This document shows positions 25,031 through 37,336 of a DNA stretch of 64,000 bases, one piece after another. The first letter of the stretch is position 1. Each line of letters opens with the position of its first letter. The DNA comes from Synchiropus splendidus (lineage: Eukaryota; Chordata; Actinopteri; Syngnathiformes; Callionymidae): NCBI RefSeq assembly GCF_027744825.2, contig NC_071336.1, positions 12,666,001-12,730,000 of the forward strand, read 5' to 3'. The position numbers and the translations under genes are program-made. The notes beneath the pieces are model-generated. The model was not told the DNA's origin and did not search any database. It saw nothing but the letters and a program-made list of their open reading frames with translations.

Positions 25031-28000
25031 GTGACATTTTGCTTCACTCTTATCTCTGCAGCCAATCAAAGAAAGCTATATTCTGCAAAAGGCCACCTGT
25101 GAGCATTTCAGCCAAGATAACAAAAACAACATTCTCTGTGAGTTACATAGATGGCCATGGCTGCGACGCCCACCCTGTTCTCCTCTGACCTTAATATGTT
25201 GTTGCCTCTTTCTACTGGAGTGACCCTGCTTATGACAGAAATGTCAGATATGGAGGATTCTGAGTCATGCAGGGAAGCAAACATCCTTTTTTTCAGGTTT
25301 ACCACCACATAAAGTCGCGCTTTCCCGTTATCATGTGTCTTGTACATTTGTTATGAATGGACCTAGTGGCCTTACCTGGCAGGACTCAGCTTTTTCATTC
25401 GATTTGGCAACGCTGCTATTGGGCATGAATCCCACCACAATAAGGAGTATTTTGGAGTGATGTCTTGAAACAAACCTTGAATACAGTTCAGAGTAATGAG
25501 AACAAGACATTGAACAACAGACATCTCCTTTATCTCATTGCTTGTACCTTTGCTGTGAGGTCAGGCTGCGTGAGGCGAAGATAGTGGTTAACCTCAGTCT
25601 ATTACCTGAGTGCCTGGGTATCACAGTGCAGACTGCTTCACTGTTTCCTCAGTCTATGTTAAAACATACTCCAGATGGATCCACAATCACTCAAAGGCGT
25701 GTTTTTTCTGTGTTCCAGACCACATGAGGTCCAGGAGATCAACGCTCCATGCCAAGCTAAGACAGTTATGCTGTAGTCCTGTTCAAATGTATGTTGGTTG
25801 TATTACTATTAACTACATTACATCAATTCTGTACTGTACTTTAAACACTACTATCTGTGCCATCTGCTGCTTCAAAGACATGAAAGGTTTTTGCTAAGAT
25901 CACAGCAGTTTGGTCCATATTCATGACCGGCACCTCATCAATAAGTCTCTTTAAAATCCAGTGAATTCATGTGTGGAGAAGGGTAGCAGCCAAGGAGCGC
26001 TGCCTTTTCTGTAGCACACATGGAAGGGGTCAAATCTATGTGCTTAGAGGAACCTTTAGAACACTAGGGTGCTCATTCATCAACCAGGCATGTGCACATA
26101 TATCAGCATATTGAGAACCATTCCTCGCCATGGTATTGATCCACTTGTACTTGTGCTTAGGAAGGCGCTTAAATTTCCGCACAGCTCTGACCATCTGACA
26201 CACAAAATCTAGTGGCAAAACGCTGAAACCACAATTGACAGTTAACATAGAACCACCAGATAATTGTCATATTTAATACATTCAATAAAAATGTCTGAAT
26301 ATATGTTGAGGAAACAACACAGCCCAGCTTTTTATTTTGCCTGCCGCATGACAAGATGATGGCAGAACTTGCTGTAAGCGGGTGTCTGTGGCATAATGCC
26401 ACATTGTTGTAAGTCCCTGATAATGCTAGTAATACACGAGTGAAAGGGTGTTGCTTGTCCTCCTCCAGTTGCAGATACCTCGTGTCTGTGGGCTGCAACG
26501 TGTTTGGCGCGGAGTTTGATGACAAACCTTTCTTTTTAACATCTCAGAGGGCGATCTTTCCTCCCACCCAACATAATATACAACACTTGTTCCATTCACC
26601 TACGCAGTTATTGTTCCAAACTTCATGGTTTGCTTCAACTACTCCTTATCGTTACACGATGATTTTGACACACATAGGGGTTGTCTTAAAGGGGCTGTTG
26701 CGACCATATATGGTAAATCGGAGGTTTGCCTGAATTCTAAAGACCCTATCCGCGCACGAACATGTTGCTTCCAAAGAGGTGGGATAGAATGTCTGCATAC
26801 CCCCTTGCAAGCTCCACCGATCACCCAGGAAAGACTTGAAGGGAAGGGTGACAACGGTGGACGTGTTTGTGACACTGAAAATGAAGCAGCGATGGCTGGT
26901 GCAAAAATCAACCAAAGAGGAGACTCTAACTACGACTGAGCCAATCCTCAAGTCTACCATGTATTTATTTATTCTCAAATCACCTTGTTGTTTACATTTC
27001 TTTTACATCTTAAATCCAACTGAGTGACTGTCAGAAAACATAACTCTCCTTTAGGGGGTGCAACGTTCAGTAACCGGTGGTTTGATTCCGCTCCGCTAAG
27101 CAGACATCCAAACACTGTCGCCCCGTCGCAATAAAATAAAATGAGAAGTGATTTTTTTCTTTTTTAAAGGCAATGACACATTTAAGTGGGAACTGTAAAG
27201 GAAAAAGGACAGCACCGCTGCATGTTAATTTGAGCTTGATAGCTGTGGGAGTAAGCTGGCGATCTGAATCTGCATCTCTTATGCAGATAATAGTGAGCTG
27301 AAATCCTCAGTGGGATCCAACGTAAAGCAAAGAGAAGATCACAGACCACCCGCAGTTATGTGGTGAAACGTGCTTGATCCCATTTTAGATCTTTCTGTGG
27401 ATATTAAACCTCCATATGAGGACAGAAACAAATGTTTCCATAAGCTATTTGTTCATAATGTATAGAGCACAACACAGTTTTGCCATCTGAAATGAATCCC
27501 ACAAATGTGAAAATGCCGAAATTTAGGATTTGTTGAAAATATGTGAAGAAACAATGTTTTCGAGGAGCAGTGCCCATGCAGAGGAGTTCTAGTTCCAAGC
27601 TACGGCCCGCAACACTACCTGTATCCAGTACTATGAAGGAAAAACTATGCATACCATGATAATGTCACTCAAAATGGCAGGAGAATATGAACCACTGGTT
27701 GTCAAAAGCATCATCATTCCCTTGGATTACGACACCTGAGGACATGTTCAGTGAAGCTGATGCACTTTTCAGAGTCAGTACCTCAGGTATGGGTGTGTGT
27801 GAGTTAGGGAGCTCCGTGGTGACTGAAGTTTGAGCAGAGATAAGTTTTTACCGTGAAGTCACAGAATTTAATGAGCTGCAGAGTGTATCAAACATGGGAG
27901 GCTGTTTGACTTTGAGAGACTGGAGGCAGACCACACGGCACTAAATATCTCCAACTGGGAGGAAGAAATGAATGTAAATCTCCCGGACAGCTTCTGAACT

Positions 28001-28890
28001 TCTTGGCAGGAGCTCACGCAAACCGCTACTGAGGCGACAAGTTACTCCAGTTGGCTTCTGATGTATGGGCTACAACAGAATTCAGCGTTAAAGGACCTCA
28101 AACACAGAGCAAGAACATGGCCCATCGAGTTCTTTCCGTCTCCATATTGGGAGTTTGTGAAGTGAAAACATCAGGCCTTTTTAAATCATTCAAATGGCAG
28201 GAGAGGCATGTGAAAAGAGAGCAAGCTGTTTGACTATAAAAGTTGTGATTCCTTTATAAAAAAAAAACTGAACATATTTGCGCTTCATCCCATCCAAGAT
28301 TGCTTCTCAGCGGAGGATGAAAACGTTTTCAATCAAATATTGGGCCTTCGTTGGGCTATAAAGTGCCCAGTGTAATCTCCTATACCTGCTGTATTGAATG
28401 GTTTTCTGGTAAACACCAAACCTGAATGGCTCAACAAACAACAAAGGCTCTCACTAAAGTTTCTGTCTGTCACCTCAGCGTGACTCAGCGTCTTGGTCCC
28501 AAGTATCAAGTTGGTGGGTCTCGGCGGGATGAGTCATAAACCCGCAATGTCATTTAGTCCTCACCCTGATCTGGAGTCTTCGCACGGCACCAGTGAAGGA
28601 TCAGGAGTGAAAGCTTTCAATTATCTCTGCCAGCCCGCCATATGGGCGCGCTTTCATAATGACTCCCGCTGCTTCTTTAACCGTTGAATTCTCTGTGGAG
28701 GACAAACGCAAGATCACTGCAGAGGCGTTTATAGTTGAACAAGGTCTCATTATATTGTTTAACTCCTCTTTTGTGTCAGTGACTGACATGAAGCTGTCAT
28801 TCACAATGACGGCGCAGAGATAAATATGTAAGCTATTTCAAAAATGCAACAAAATCTCAACATTACACCTTTCTTTTGCAGCGTGCGAAT
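25031..28890. other. Intergenic stretch, no supported gene
   Basis: Several overlapping frames of 60-118 codons between 26.0 and 27.0 kb lie on both strands, and none shows a motif I recognise. A small repeat fragment lies near 27.05 kb. Confidence 0.45.
27045..27135 (+). repeat. Short interspersed repeat fragment with B-box-like motif
   Basis: Contains 'ggtggtttgattccgctccg' followed by 'agacatccaaacactgtcg', a combination I recognise from abundant fish repeats. The GGTTTGATTCC part resembles a tRNA B box, GGTTCGATTCC. Only a fragment is present. Confidence 0.5.
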
Positions 28891-28894
28891 GAAG

Positions 28895-29095
28895 TGCTGA
28901 ATCAGTGTGGTACTGAAGACCAGTATGCAAGGGTTGTGCCAGAGACATTAGTGAGGCGTGAGGAGCGACGGGGGCTTCAAGGTGAGAGTAGGATTATGTC
29001 TGGGATCGGGTTTTAACCCATTCCTGTTTGCAGTTGTTACGGACAGAATGACACAACAGGTAAAAGTGGAGAGAGTTAGGCATGAAAGTCAGAAG
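28895..29095 (+). mobile_element. LINE reverse-transcriptase fragment
   Basis: In broken plus-strand frames the sequence gives the block before the RT catalytic site: a 'VRVGLCLGSGF' version of the usual 'V.VGLHQGSALSPFLF', then the codons of a 'VVTDRMTQQVKVE'-like run. An in-frame stop and shifts make it non-functional. It is probably of the same group as the remnant at 18.5-19.3 kb, which has the adjoining downstream block. Confidence 0.6.
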
Positions 29096-29984
29096 AGGCA
29101 ATAGTCTGAAATGGCTCCTCGCTACCTGTCAACTGCACATATTCTTCTTCTACTTTAAACTTTAAGCGGAAAAACTAGAGCGCTCACAGTGACACCCTTT
29201 TTTATGAGGGTGAATCATTCATACTGTGGTTTTCTCTCCACTCCATGTGAATTTGGGACAGTATTATACAATTGGGCTAAGCCGCTTAAGCGTAGCTATT
29301 GCCTCAGTCGGGCTGCTCTCCGCATGTGACCATAGTCACTGTTTGAACACGGAAAGAGGGAAGACAAGGAACACTGAAGAATGTTGGAAATGCTGGTGCC
29401 TAACATAAGAAAGGGAGGATGATAAGAACATGATGAGGGTAGTTGGGGGAGACACAAAGAATTCAAAAAAAAAAAACTCAGCAAACAGCCAGATTCTCAA
29501 CATTCTATTTTGATGCTCAGTAAATGACACCCATCTGTCAAGACTTCAACGAGACACCTCCATAAAAATCTCACAAACAACAACGACCAGCTGTCATGTT
29601 TTCATTTTCCCCAAAATACAAGTGCTTTAAGGTACTTACTCCTCTCAGTCTGGAGACAGGTTTCTACCAGGAATGACATATCAGCCATTTCACTGAGTGA
29701 TGCAGGACAACAGCATGGGCAACAACCACAGATGAACCAGCAATGGTTAGTAGTCACTGTCAATAAGCATTAGGGATTCTTGGTGCCCACAAATCAGCCA
29801 GCGAGGAGGTTCAAAGCTTGCAGCTTCAAAGCTTCAAGAAAAGTCCACCTTGATATTGAAAAACAGGATTTGGATATCTGGATATTTGTATCACCTCAAT
29901 TGGGAATCGCAATACTAATATAAATCTTTTAGTGAAACCGGATTGTGATGAAGTGACAAAATGAAGACCCACATGAGAGGCGGC

Positions 29985-30182
29985 CAGTGATGGGCTGGTT
30001 GAGGCTTCACGAAACAATGTTCTCATTTTCAGAGCACAATAGGTGGTGTTCTTGGTTTAAAAAGGACGTGTGGTTCCAATGGAATGGTTGTTGTAATCCA
30101 TATATTTTAGAGCAGAGAGTGACATCTAGTGTGCTTTAAAAAAAGAGGACAGTGTTTCATGAAGCCTCAAAACCCATCACTA
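29985..30182. repeat. Foldback MITE, copy 2 (near complete)
   Basis: Starts 'cagtgatgggctggttgagg' and ends 'gcctcaaaacccatcact', inverted counterparts. Inner inverted boxes: 'ttttcagagcacaataggtg' on the left, and 'agagtgacatctagtgtgct' then 'gaggacagtgtttcatgaag' on the right. The ends resemble hAT termini (CAGTG), but no clean 8-bp duplication could be read around it. Confidence 0.8.
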
Positions 30183-31268
30183 CAGCGGCTTCAAGGGTGG
30201 AGCATGTCAAAGATTCCCATCAGCGAATACCAAAGGCTGTGGAACATGTTGATATTGACAATAATATAGGCAGTGTTGGCTCTGACTTTATTTGATGATT
30301 GAGCCCCAAGTGAAATGTATTCAATGACTAAGTAAAGTAGAAGAATTAACTTTTTTTTTTAAGATTTTATAATCTATTCTTGTCACATTTAGTTGTCCGT
30401 CCAGCCGATTCATCGTGACTGTTCAGTGTACTTTCCTCACCACTTGCTAAACCAGTTGCCTTCAAACTTCCCTGAGAGTCTTTCCAAGTTGAGGAACACT
30501 CATAGCAGGTCAGATGGGTTTGGATTTGAAACCAGCCAACTGACCAAGGAATGTAGGACAGTGAAATCAGCTGTGACCTCTTGAATCTCACAAATTCAAA
30601 TACCTGAAGTGTCCAGTGACCAAACAGATATGCCTTGACACTCTCACTGAGCTCTGCCTGGCTCAGAAGGCTCTGGCCTTTTTCACACTCAGACGCCTCT
30701 GGAATTTTTGCCACATGAGTGTTCAACATTCATATTGCGGAGGATTTTTAATTTACATCAATATTTTGATATTTTCGTTATGTTTTCATGTTTTGCATTT
30801 TTGAAATTTTACTCCTTTTTGTTGACATCTTTCTTTTATCCACCTTAAAAAATATATATGTGGAACTTTTGTGCTGCGTCTACTTTCAAAAATGTCTGCC
30901 ACTTATTGAATATATCATGTCTATTTTAATCAATTACGGTTTTGTAAGATGACTGAGTCCAAAAGGAGAGACATAAGATCTCTTTGGCTTTCATCAGAAA
31001 AATGTAAAAGGAAGCATGAACCTCCGTCCAGCTGTGTCACGGCACCTTTACATGAATCTTACAATAAATCTTTAATTGATAGGTTCATAGCAGCTTGAGG
31101 CTTGATATATCAAAGTGTGTGACTTTGGCGACAGCTTACGACTGTTCAAATATGTCATGCGGATAATTAAACAGGAGCTCCTGCAGTGAGCTACAACCCA
31201 CCAGAGACATTGTTGAAGCCGGCCCTGTCACTTCATGTCTCTGTTCAACATTCTTTCATCCGTTAGAC

Positions 31269-31571
31269 CAGTGGTCCCCAGACCCCAGGCCGGGGACTGC
31301 TACCGGTACCAAAACGAGTAGGAAACAGCCGTCTTTGGAAAGTGTCTTTGTGAAGAGACACGACATCCATGAAGAAGAACATTTTTAACGGACAACAGGA
31401 GTCGTACTTGAAATATGGCTTTATCGTGGTCGGTGATTCCCAGGTGCCAAGCCCACAAACATGCAGAGGCCTTATCTGACAGTTCAATGTGGCAACTTCA
31501 TACCCCACGGGCCGCGTTCAAATGGTCGAGCGTAGATCAGTCCGCGGTGATATAAAGGTTGGGGACCACTG
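31269..31571. mobile_element. hAT-type nonautonomous transposon with 8-bp TSD
   Basis: The element begins 'cagtggtcccca' and ends 'ggttggggaccactg', near-perfect inverted ends of the hAT CAGTGG type. It is flanked by CGTTAGAC (31261-31268) and CATTAGAC (31572-31579), an 8-bp target duplication differing at one base, the size expected for hAT. The 303-bp body has no transposase. Near the right end it carries 'aaatggtcgagcgtagatca', which I know from abundant fish copies of this repeat. Confidence 0.9.
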
Positions 31572-31753
31572 CATTAGACAATGAAACGCGACGTATTACA
31601 ATAGGACGGTGAAGAAGGTGAGACCATGACAGTGTCACAGAAAAGGTGGTCGGAAAGTGAGATTTGAGTTTTAAATGACCAACAGCATAACTGGATCTTA
31701 CTCTGGCCTTCAAAAGCATTTTGAACTCTTGAGCCCTCGGAAAAGTTCTGAGC

Positions 31754-31855
31754 TTGTTGCCTTGATTCTCACTCCACTCAACTTTCATACATTTTATTTG
31801 CATATTTGCTGAAACTGTTTGACCTTCCTTGGAGTTGTTGCAGTCGCTTCAGTCA
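31754..31855 (+). repeat. Direct duplication, copy 1
   Basis: About 100 bases nearly identical to 33460-33560, including 'tttgcatatttgctgaaact' and 'ttgttgcagtcg'. The two copies have the same orientation and are about 1.7 kb apart. Confidence 0.85.
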
Positions 31856-32149
31856 GGGTGATTTCGCTGACCACAAAATGCAGTCAATACTTCAAATAAA
31901 TGTGGCAAAGCCCGTCTGGTATTTAAACATGTCATTTGCTCTAAATATCAACAACGCCACCCTGGACTTCCAAGGGAAAATTCAATCATAAAAAGAGACC
32001 TTCACTGAATAGCAAGTTTTGTCACAACACACTCATAAAATATTAAAACCAGTGAAGCCAAATAGGGCTGACGCTCACAGTTACTTTGAGGTGAGGTGAA
32101 AATAAATGAGCCGAGTGTAGACACAGCAACACTCAACCAACAGGTCAGC

Positions 32150-32270
32150 AGAGGTCAGCGAAGCTTCATGAAACAGGTGCCTTTTTATTTGTTGGTTTTC
32201 ATGGTTGTTCAAATCCAATGAGTATAGAAGGTGCTGTCTCTGAAGGTGAGGACAGTGTTTCATGAACTAA
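32150..32270. repeat. Foldback MITE, copy 3 (diverged)
   Basis: Left part 'cgaagcttcatgaaacagg'; right part 'gtgaggacagtgtttcatga'. The middle is shortened and the outer ends are degraded. Confidence 0.65.
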
Positions 32271-33459
32271 GATGGTGTAAAAAGTGCATTCACAATTGTT
32301 TTTTTGTTCTTAATATGGACCACCTGCTAACAGCCCAGCAAACTAAATACTTCATGAGGCAGCGTTCAGTTCAGAAAAATTGAACAAAGCGAAGCATCAC
32401 TTTTCAGATAAATCTCCTCAGATGTGCAGTAATCCCCCTGAACATCAGAGCATGGCGATAGTCTGGGGTGTTCTGAGCCCAGCTAATATCTTGTGACCCT
32501 GAATGACATTTTCACACCCCTTTTGTTTCAGATTAAAGAGGGTAATTACTGTAAACCTTCAGGAGCATGTACGCTGTTCTTATGTATTTGTGGAGATAAG
32601 AAACAAAACTGTTGATTCAGCGCTGGATTCCGTCAGGTGTTGGTGTGCCACTCTTTCTGCTCACACTTCTCTTGAATCTTGAAGAGAGACGGACAAGGCA
32701 GAATCTGAATCTGGCCTCCTTCATGTCCAGCCTTGTCAGCATCACTGAGTGGAAGTGCCTCTCAGTGTGGCGTTGCCTTCACTTCCCTCAGTGTTGAGTT
32801 GTGTTTGACAGCAGCCTGGATTCTGTTCCCCCAAATTCAGCATCAAGAGCATCCTTGAATCTTTTGCAGCTCTGCCGAAGTGTGTGATGATATTTCTGGA
32901 AAGAGATGACTCAGCCATTTTGGCCTCCAACACTGAGCTTCTCCTGCCAACAGCAGCAAGTTTCCAAAACGTTTTGCTGACCTTTGTGAGAGGTCACCCA
33001 GCTGATTACCATCATCATGGTCTTCCTCTTGAAACTCTATTGGATGAAGAGGGTCACACTTCTTGTGTCTGTGGAATTGTCACTGTATAACGCTGTCTAT
33101 TTTTAATGAGGCACTCCTCACAAATTTCCCGAAATTGCTCCTGTCAGCGGTGAGTGACCTTTTGAAGAGGTCGGTCAGATGCCAGACTCAGCTGGATGAT
33201 TCCTCTGAGGTCTTCTTCATGAAGCAGGCTGTGACCCCCTTCATCTTCTGAGAGCACACACACATCAACAGTCTCCTAGACTAGTTCATCCTGGTCCTTC
33301 ACCAGAAGTGTCTCAGGTCTCATCTTTTCATGTCAATGTTTTCTGTACATATTTCCATCCATGTCATCCACTGTTGTGAACTGGTGAATACGTTGGATGA
33401 AAAACTTGTTTGTTTTTTTTCACGCACTTCAAGGGCTTCATTTTAAAAGGCCAGTTGCC
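32271..33459. other. Intergenic stretch between repeats
   Basis: Only short frames on both strands, including a 68-codon plus-strand frame at 32884-33090. None matches a family I know. No RNA gene is apparent. Confidence 0.4.
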
Positions 33460-33560
33460 TTGTTGCCCTGATTCTCACTCCACTTAACTTTCATACATTT
33501 TATTTGCATATTTGCTGAAACTGTTTGACCTTTCTCAGAGTTGTTGCAGTCGATTCAGTC
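33460..33560 (+). repeat. Direct duplication, copy 2
   Basis: Second copy of the ~100-base segment at 31754-31855, with a handful of substitutions and a small insertion at the left edge. It lies just before the 3' tail of the LINE at 33.7 kb. Confidence 0.85.
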
Positions 33561-33699
33561 GAATTCAAATAACCAGCTCATTGCACATGAACATCCAATC
33601 TGCACGGCAATGTCTGAAAACTCCATCACTCATCTGATCCCCTGTAACCTGTTCTTATTCTCAACCATCACAAAGACGGAATCAGTCTCAGTATCTATA

Positions 33700-34565
33700 C
33701 TTTTTCAGAATCAGAATCAGAATCAAATTTATTGCCATGGTCAGGGGTCCACTAACTAGGAAAGTGCTGACAAAAATGTTTAAAAAAATTATATCATTTT
33801 TTTAAATAAAATTAAATAAATAGAATAACAACAAGGCTGTTCACGAATTCAACAGTCTGACTTGCCGAGGGGAAGAAGCTGTTCCTGTGACGGGAGGTTC
33901 TGGTCTGGATGGACCGTAGCCTCCTGCCAGAGGGAAGAGGAACAAACAGTCCATGTCCAGGGTGAGAAGGGTCGGCTCTGATCCGACCTGCACGTCTCTG
34001 GGTCCTAGAGGCATACAGGTCCTGAAGAGGTGGCAGGCTGCCACCGATCACCTTCTCAGCAGAACGTACAATGCGCTGCAGTCTGCACTTGTCCCTGGAG
34101 GTGGTTCCTAGGTAGCAGAAGGAGTCCACAATAGGAATAGGTAAACCAGCCAACATGAGAGGGGACATAGAAACTGTTACTCTCCTGAAGTCTATGACCG
34201 TCTCCACTGTCTTCTGGGCGTTGAGCTCCTGGTTGTTGTGGCTGCACCAGGACACCGGCCGCTTCACCTCCCTCCTGTAAGCCGACTCATCTCCATCTGA
34301 GATGAGCCCGATGATGGTGGTGTCATCCGTAAACTTGATCAGCTTTACGGACCCGTGGCTGGAGGTGCAGCAGTTAGTGTACAGAGTGAAGAGCCATGGA
34401 GAGAGAACACAGCTCTGAGGAGTGTCGGAGACAGTCGTCCTGAGCTGCACACGCTGACTCGTGTTGATCAGGAAGTCTGTAATCCATCTACTACCTAGCT
34501 GAAGTCTACAAACAGGATCCTGGCATAGGTTCCTGGGCAGTCCAGATGCTCCAGAACGAAATGAA
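33700..34565 (-). mobile_element. LINE (CR1/L2-like) 3' portion, internally deleted
   Basis: One minus-strand frame runs from 34702 to 33812; its first ~50 codons are non-LINE sequence, mostly the adjacent MITE. The LINE part contains 'CVLSPWLFTLYTN', the catalytic box as 'IKFTDDTT' (usual F-A-D-D, here Thr for Ala, about 34322-34333), 'DFRRVTVSMSPLMLAG' and a C-terminal tail with 'SGRRLRSIQTRTSRHRNSFF'. The segment between 'DSFCYLGTT' and 'RDKCRLQRIVRSAEK' lacks about 60 residues present in related elements. At the 3' side (33705-33725) are tandem TGATTC units, the kind of tail seen in such LINEs. It is 5'-truncated, with no endonuclease, and inactive. Confidence 0.85.
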
Positions 34566-34584
34566 GGACAAGGTTCACTGCATA

Positions 34585-34725
34585 AACAGAGACCACTAGA
34601 TGGCACTCTCTGGTCTTTGGATTTGAACAACCAAATGAAATGAAAACGCTCATCACCAAGAGCGCCACCGACTGTGCTCTGAAAATGAGGACACTGTTTC
34701 ATGAAGCCTCACCAGCCCATCACTG
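34585..34725. repeat. Foldback MITE, copy 4 (left end missing)
   Basis: Directly abuts the 5' end of the LINE at 33.7 kb. It contains 'ccactagatggcactctctg', 'accaagagcgccaccgactg', then 'gaggacactgtttcatgaag' and 'cctcaccagcccatcactg', the right terminus of the family. Confidence 0.75.
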
Positions 34726-34844
34726 GCTACTCATACTGTGTCATCCAAGAGTTTATTGTAGTAAAATAAATACTATATAAAACTATGACATTGAAGCTGT
34801 GATTCTCGTGGCACTGCAAGAGTCAGAGTTAGATTGGTTCAACA

Positions 34845-35002
34845 ATGAGCAGCGGCATTTCTGTAGGTGGCGCTCTCCGTTTGAAAACGATTCTAGGTTT
34901 CCGTAAAATGGTTCAATGTCAAAGATTTTGAGCGGAGAGTGCCATCTAGTGGGCTGTTAAACTGATGACACTGCTTCATGAAGCCTCTTCAGCCCACCAC
35001 TA
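34845..35002. repeat. Foldback MITE, copy 5
   Basis: Contains 'ggtggcgctctccgtttgaa' on the left, then 'gagagtgccatctagtgggc', and the right terminus 'cttcatgaagcctcttcagc'. Only 120 bases separate it from copy 4. Confidence 0.75.
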
Positions 35003-37336
35003 GTCATTCACACTTTGGACAGAAATATTCCATAAAAAAGTAATACCTGTGGAATTATTGAAATCACAGTAAAGACGCACAAAAGTGTGGATCAACTCGT
35101 CTGTTCTGCAGATATGTTTACAGAAAACCACCTAAAACAACCTTCGCCACCTTCAGCCACAGAATGTTTTCAGGAATGCACAGATCAATCTTTCTTCACC
35201 AACTTTCTGGTGAGGCAAAGGATCCGTGATGAAGGTTTAAATTGACTTTTCAGCCTCTGAAAGAATTATTTTCCTGCATGAGTCATCGCTAATTAGCGAG
35301 AGGCAAAACAAAGTGAAGGATCAGTGGAGGCTACAAAAGGAAGCTGCGCTTCTGTGTGTGGAGAACCGTGACCCTCCGGGCTCCGCCAGCATCTCCCACC
35401 AGAGTTAGAGGCGTTATCACCATCTCTTCTTGGAGAGTTTGTTATTGACCACAGGCAGCTCAGCAGAAGGCTCTTACTTATTATCGTCACAGCAGTGGAA
35501 GTTCATGGTCCAACGTACGGCGCTCAGTTTCATCTTTCTCAAACTTTGTTTGTCCAGCCTGCGTTGGTGTGCAGGGTTTATTATGATGGTGTGTCCGAGA
35601 AAGGGAGGCGGATGAAACGCCTAAATTGTTGCAGTGATGAAACGGGGGCTTTGAGTTTGTGTCTATTTGCGAGCTTTTTCATGTCTGAGCGGGAGGTAAT
35701 TGACTTATTTGCACATCTGGGAGAAGCTGTATAACCACCACAACAATGACTGATCCTCTCTTTTACAAGACAGAGCTGGTGGAGCTGCAATGGACAGATG
35801 TGACCAACGGATATGAATATTTCATCATCAGCACGTACTGTTTGACTGTTCAGACACTGAAGCGTACTTTTACAATTTCATTTTTTTAAGCAGAGCACCA
35901 CATTTGCTGTAAAACCAAAGGTTTGTTATTGAAAACAGACTGCTCTTGTAAAAACCAACGTCTCAGACAGACTTCAATTAATAAGTTAGACACATTCAAC
36001 ACGGCCTCACACTTTTCTTAACACATTACCACAACAAAAATATTTAAGAGAACTGCTTTTGAACCTTAGATTGTAAGGTCCCTGAGTGTGAGAATGTCTC
36101 TTCACATGCTTTGTAGCAACTAAAATGTGGATGGCGTGGTGCAGACAGCAGGGGATGGGTCTCCAAAAATGTTTCAAACAGGGTCAGATATGACAAGGGG
36201 AATGTGTGGGTGGCCGACTGTTTCCCTTGACATTTTTTGAACCTCATAAGAGAACCGCTACTGAACGGCTGAAATGAAAGTTTCCTTACAAATAAAACTG
36301 TTTCCATGTACCAGTGTAGCAGAGCTGCATAAGTCCACACCAAAATACTTCTGAAGGAAAAAGAGTGGCAGGGGAGGAAGGTGATATTTCATTAGTGCAT
36401 AAACAAGGAACATAAAGAAAAGAAAAGTTTTTCGAGAGAGTTTGTGGCAATGCAGTTTAAAATCTGATCAAGGGTCGCGCACGCCCCCAGATCTGGACCT
36501 GCCTTTGTGCTGGATTTTGATGCCTCACAGTAGATAAAGAAATCATTTTAGACGGCACATTTACAATGCTAATACGTCTCCAGAGACGTGCTTCCACCGA
36601 CCCCCTTTCATATCAGGCTTCTTTGTCTCCGGAGCTCCTCTGATAACACAATCTTTGATACCAAACTGGCAACGATAGTAAATGTAAACCGCCTGAATCG
36701 TTTACCTTTGTTTCACAAACACTTGATAGGAAGCATCTGGCTGAAGCGTCTGCAGCAGCAGTGATACAGATAAGACCAACCTGTGGTGCGTCGGAGTCCC
36801 CGCAGATATGTCGAGGAATTTAGGTCACAGCAGGTTTGTATCCTGGCTCGCGGTGCTGATAACACTTTGCTTCTGTAAAGTTTCTGTACACATCACTTCA
36901 TGTTTTGGACCAGTGTTTATTGAGGTTGGAGCACACTCTGGACATCACCTTCAGTCTTGACTGATAAACGGTATTCAGCGCCGTCAGGAGGAACCTAACT
37001 AGATGTTGGAGTGAAGACAGAGTAGCTCCACTTCAAGTCTCTGGTGAATGGCTAAATACCTGAGGGTCCAACCACCGGCATCTTCCTCTCGTGATGATCC
37101 AAAGCTCATGAGGTCCAAGACAGGGGAAAGTGGCATTGCTTTTGACACTCTCTTTCACTGCGCCTTCACTTTGTGAAAATTCAATCGATTGAGAAACTAG
37201 CAGCAATGCCTTGCTCCAAATGTCACAACTCCAGCAGACACAGGCCACATCACCTGAAGACATGCCGACCATCCTCTCGCTCACCAACCGGAATATTAGC
37301 CACACCCATGAAATTTAAGAAGGAAAATAGATCTTT
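35003..37336. other. Intergenic stretch, no supported gene
   Basis: Frames are all below 100 codons and mutually overlapping; no motif or RNA gene recognised. Confidence 0.45.

Noticed and set aside
26036..26978. Cluster of overlapping frames that might be a decayed gene
   Set aside because: Frames on both strands overlap and none shows a family motif; I could not decide on a strand or product.
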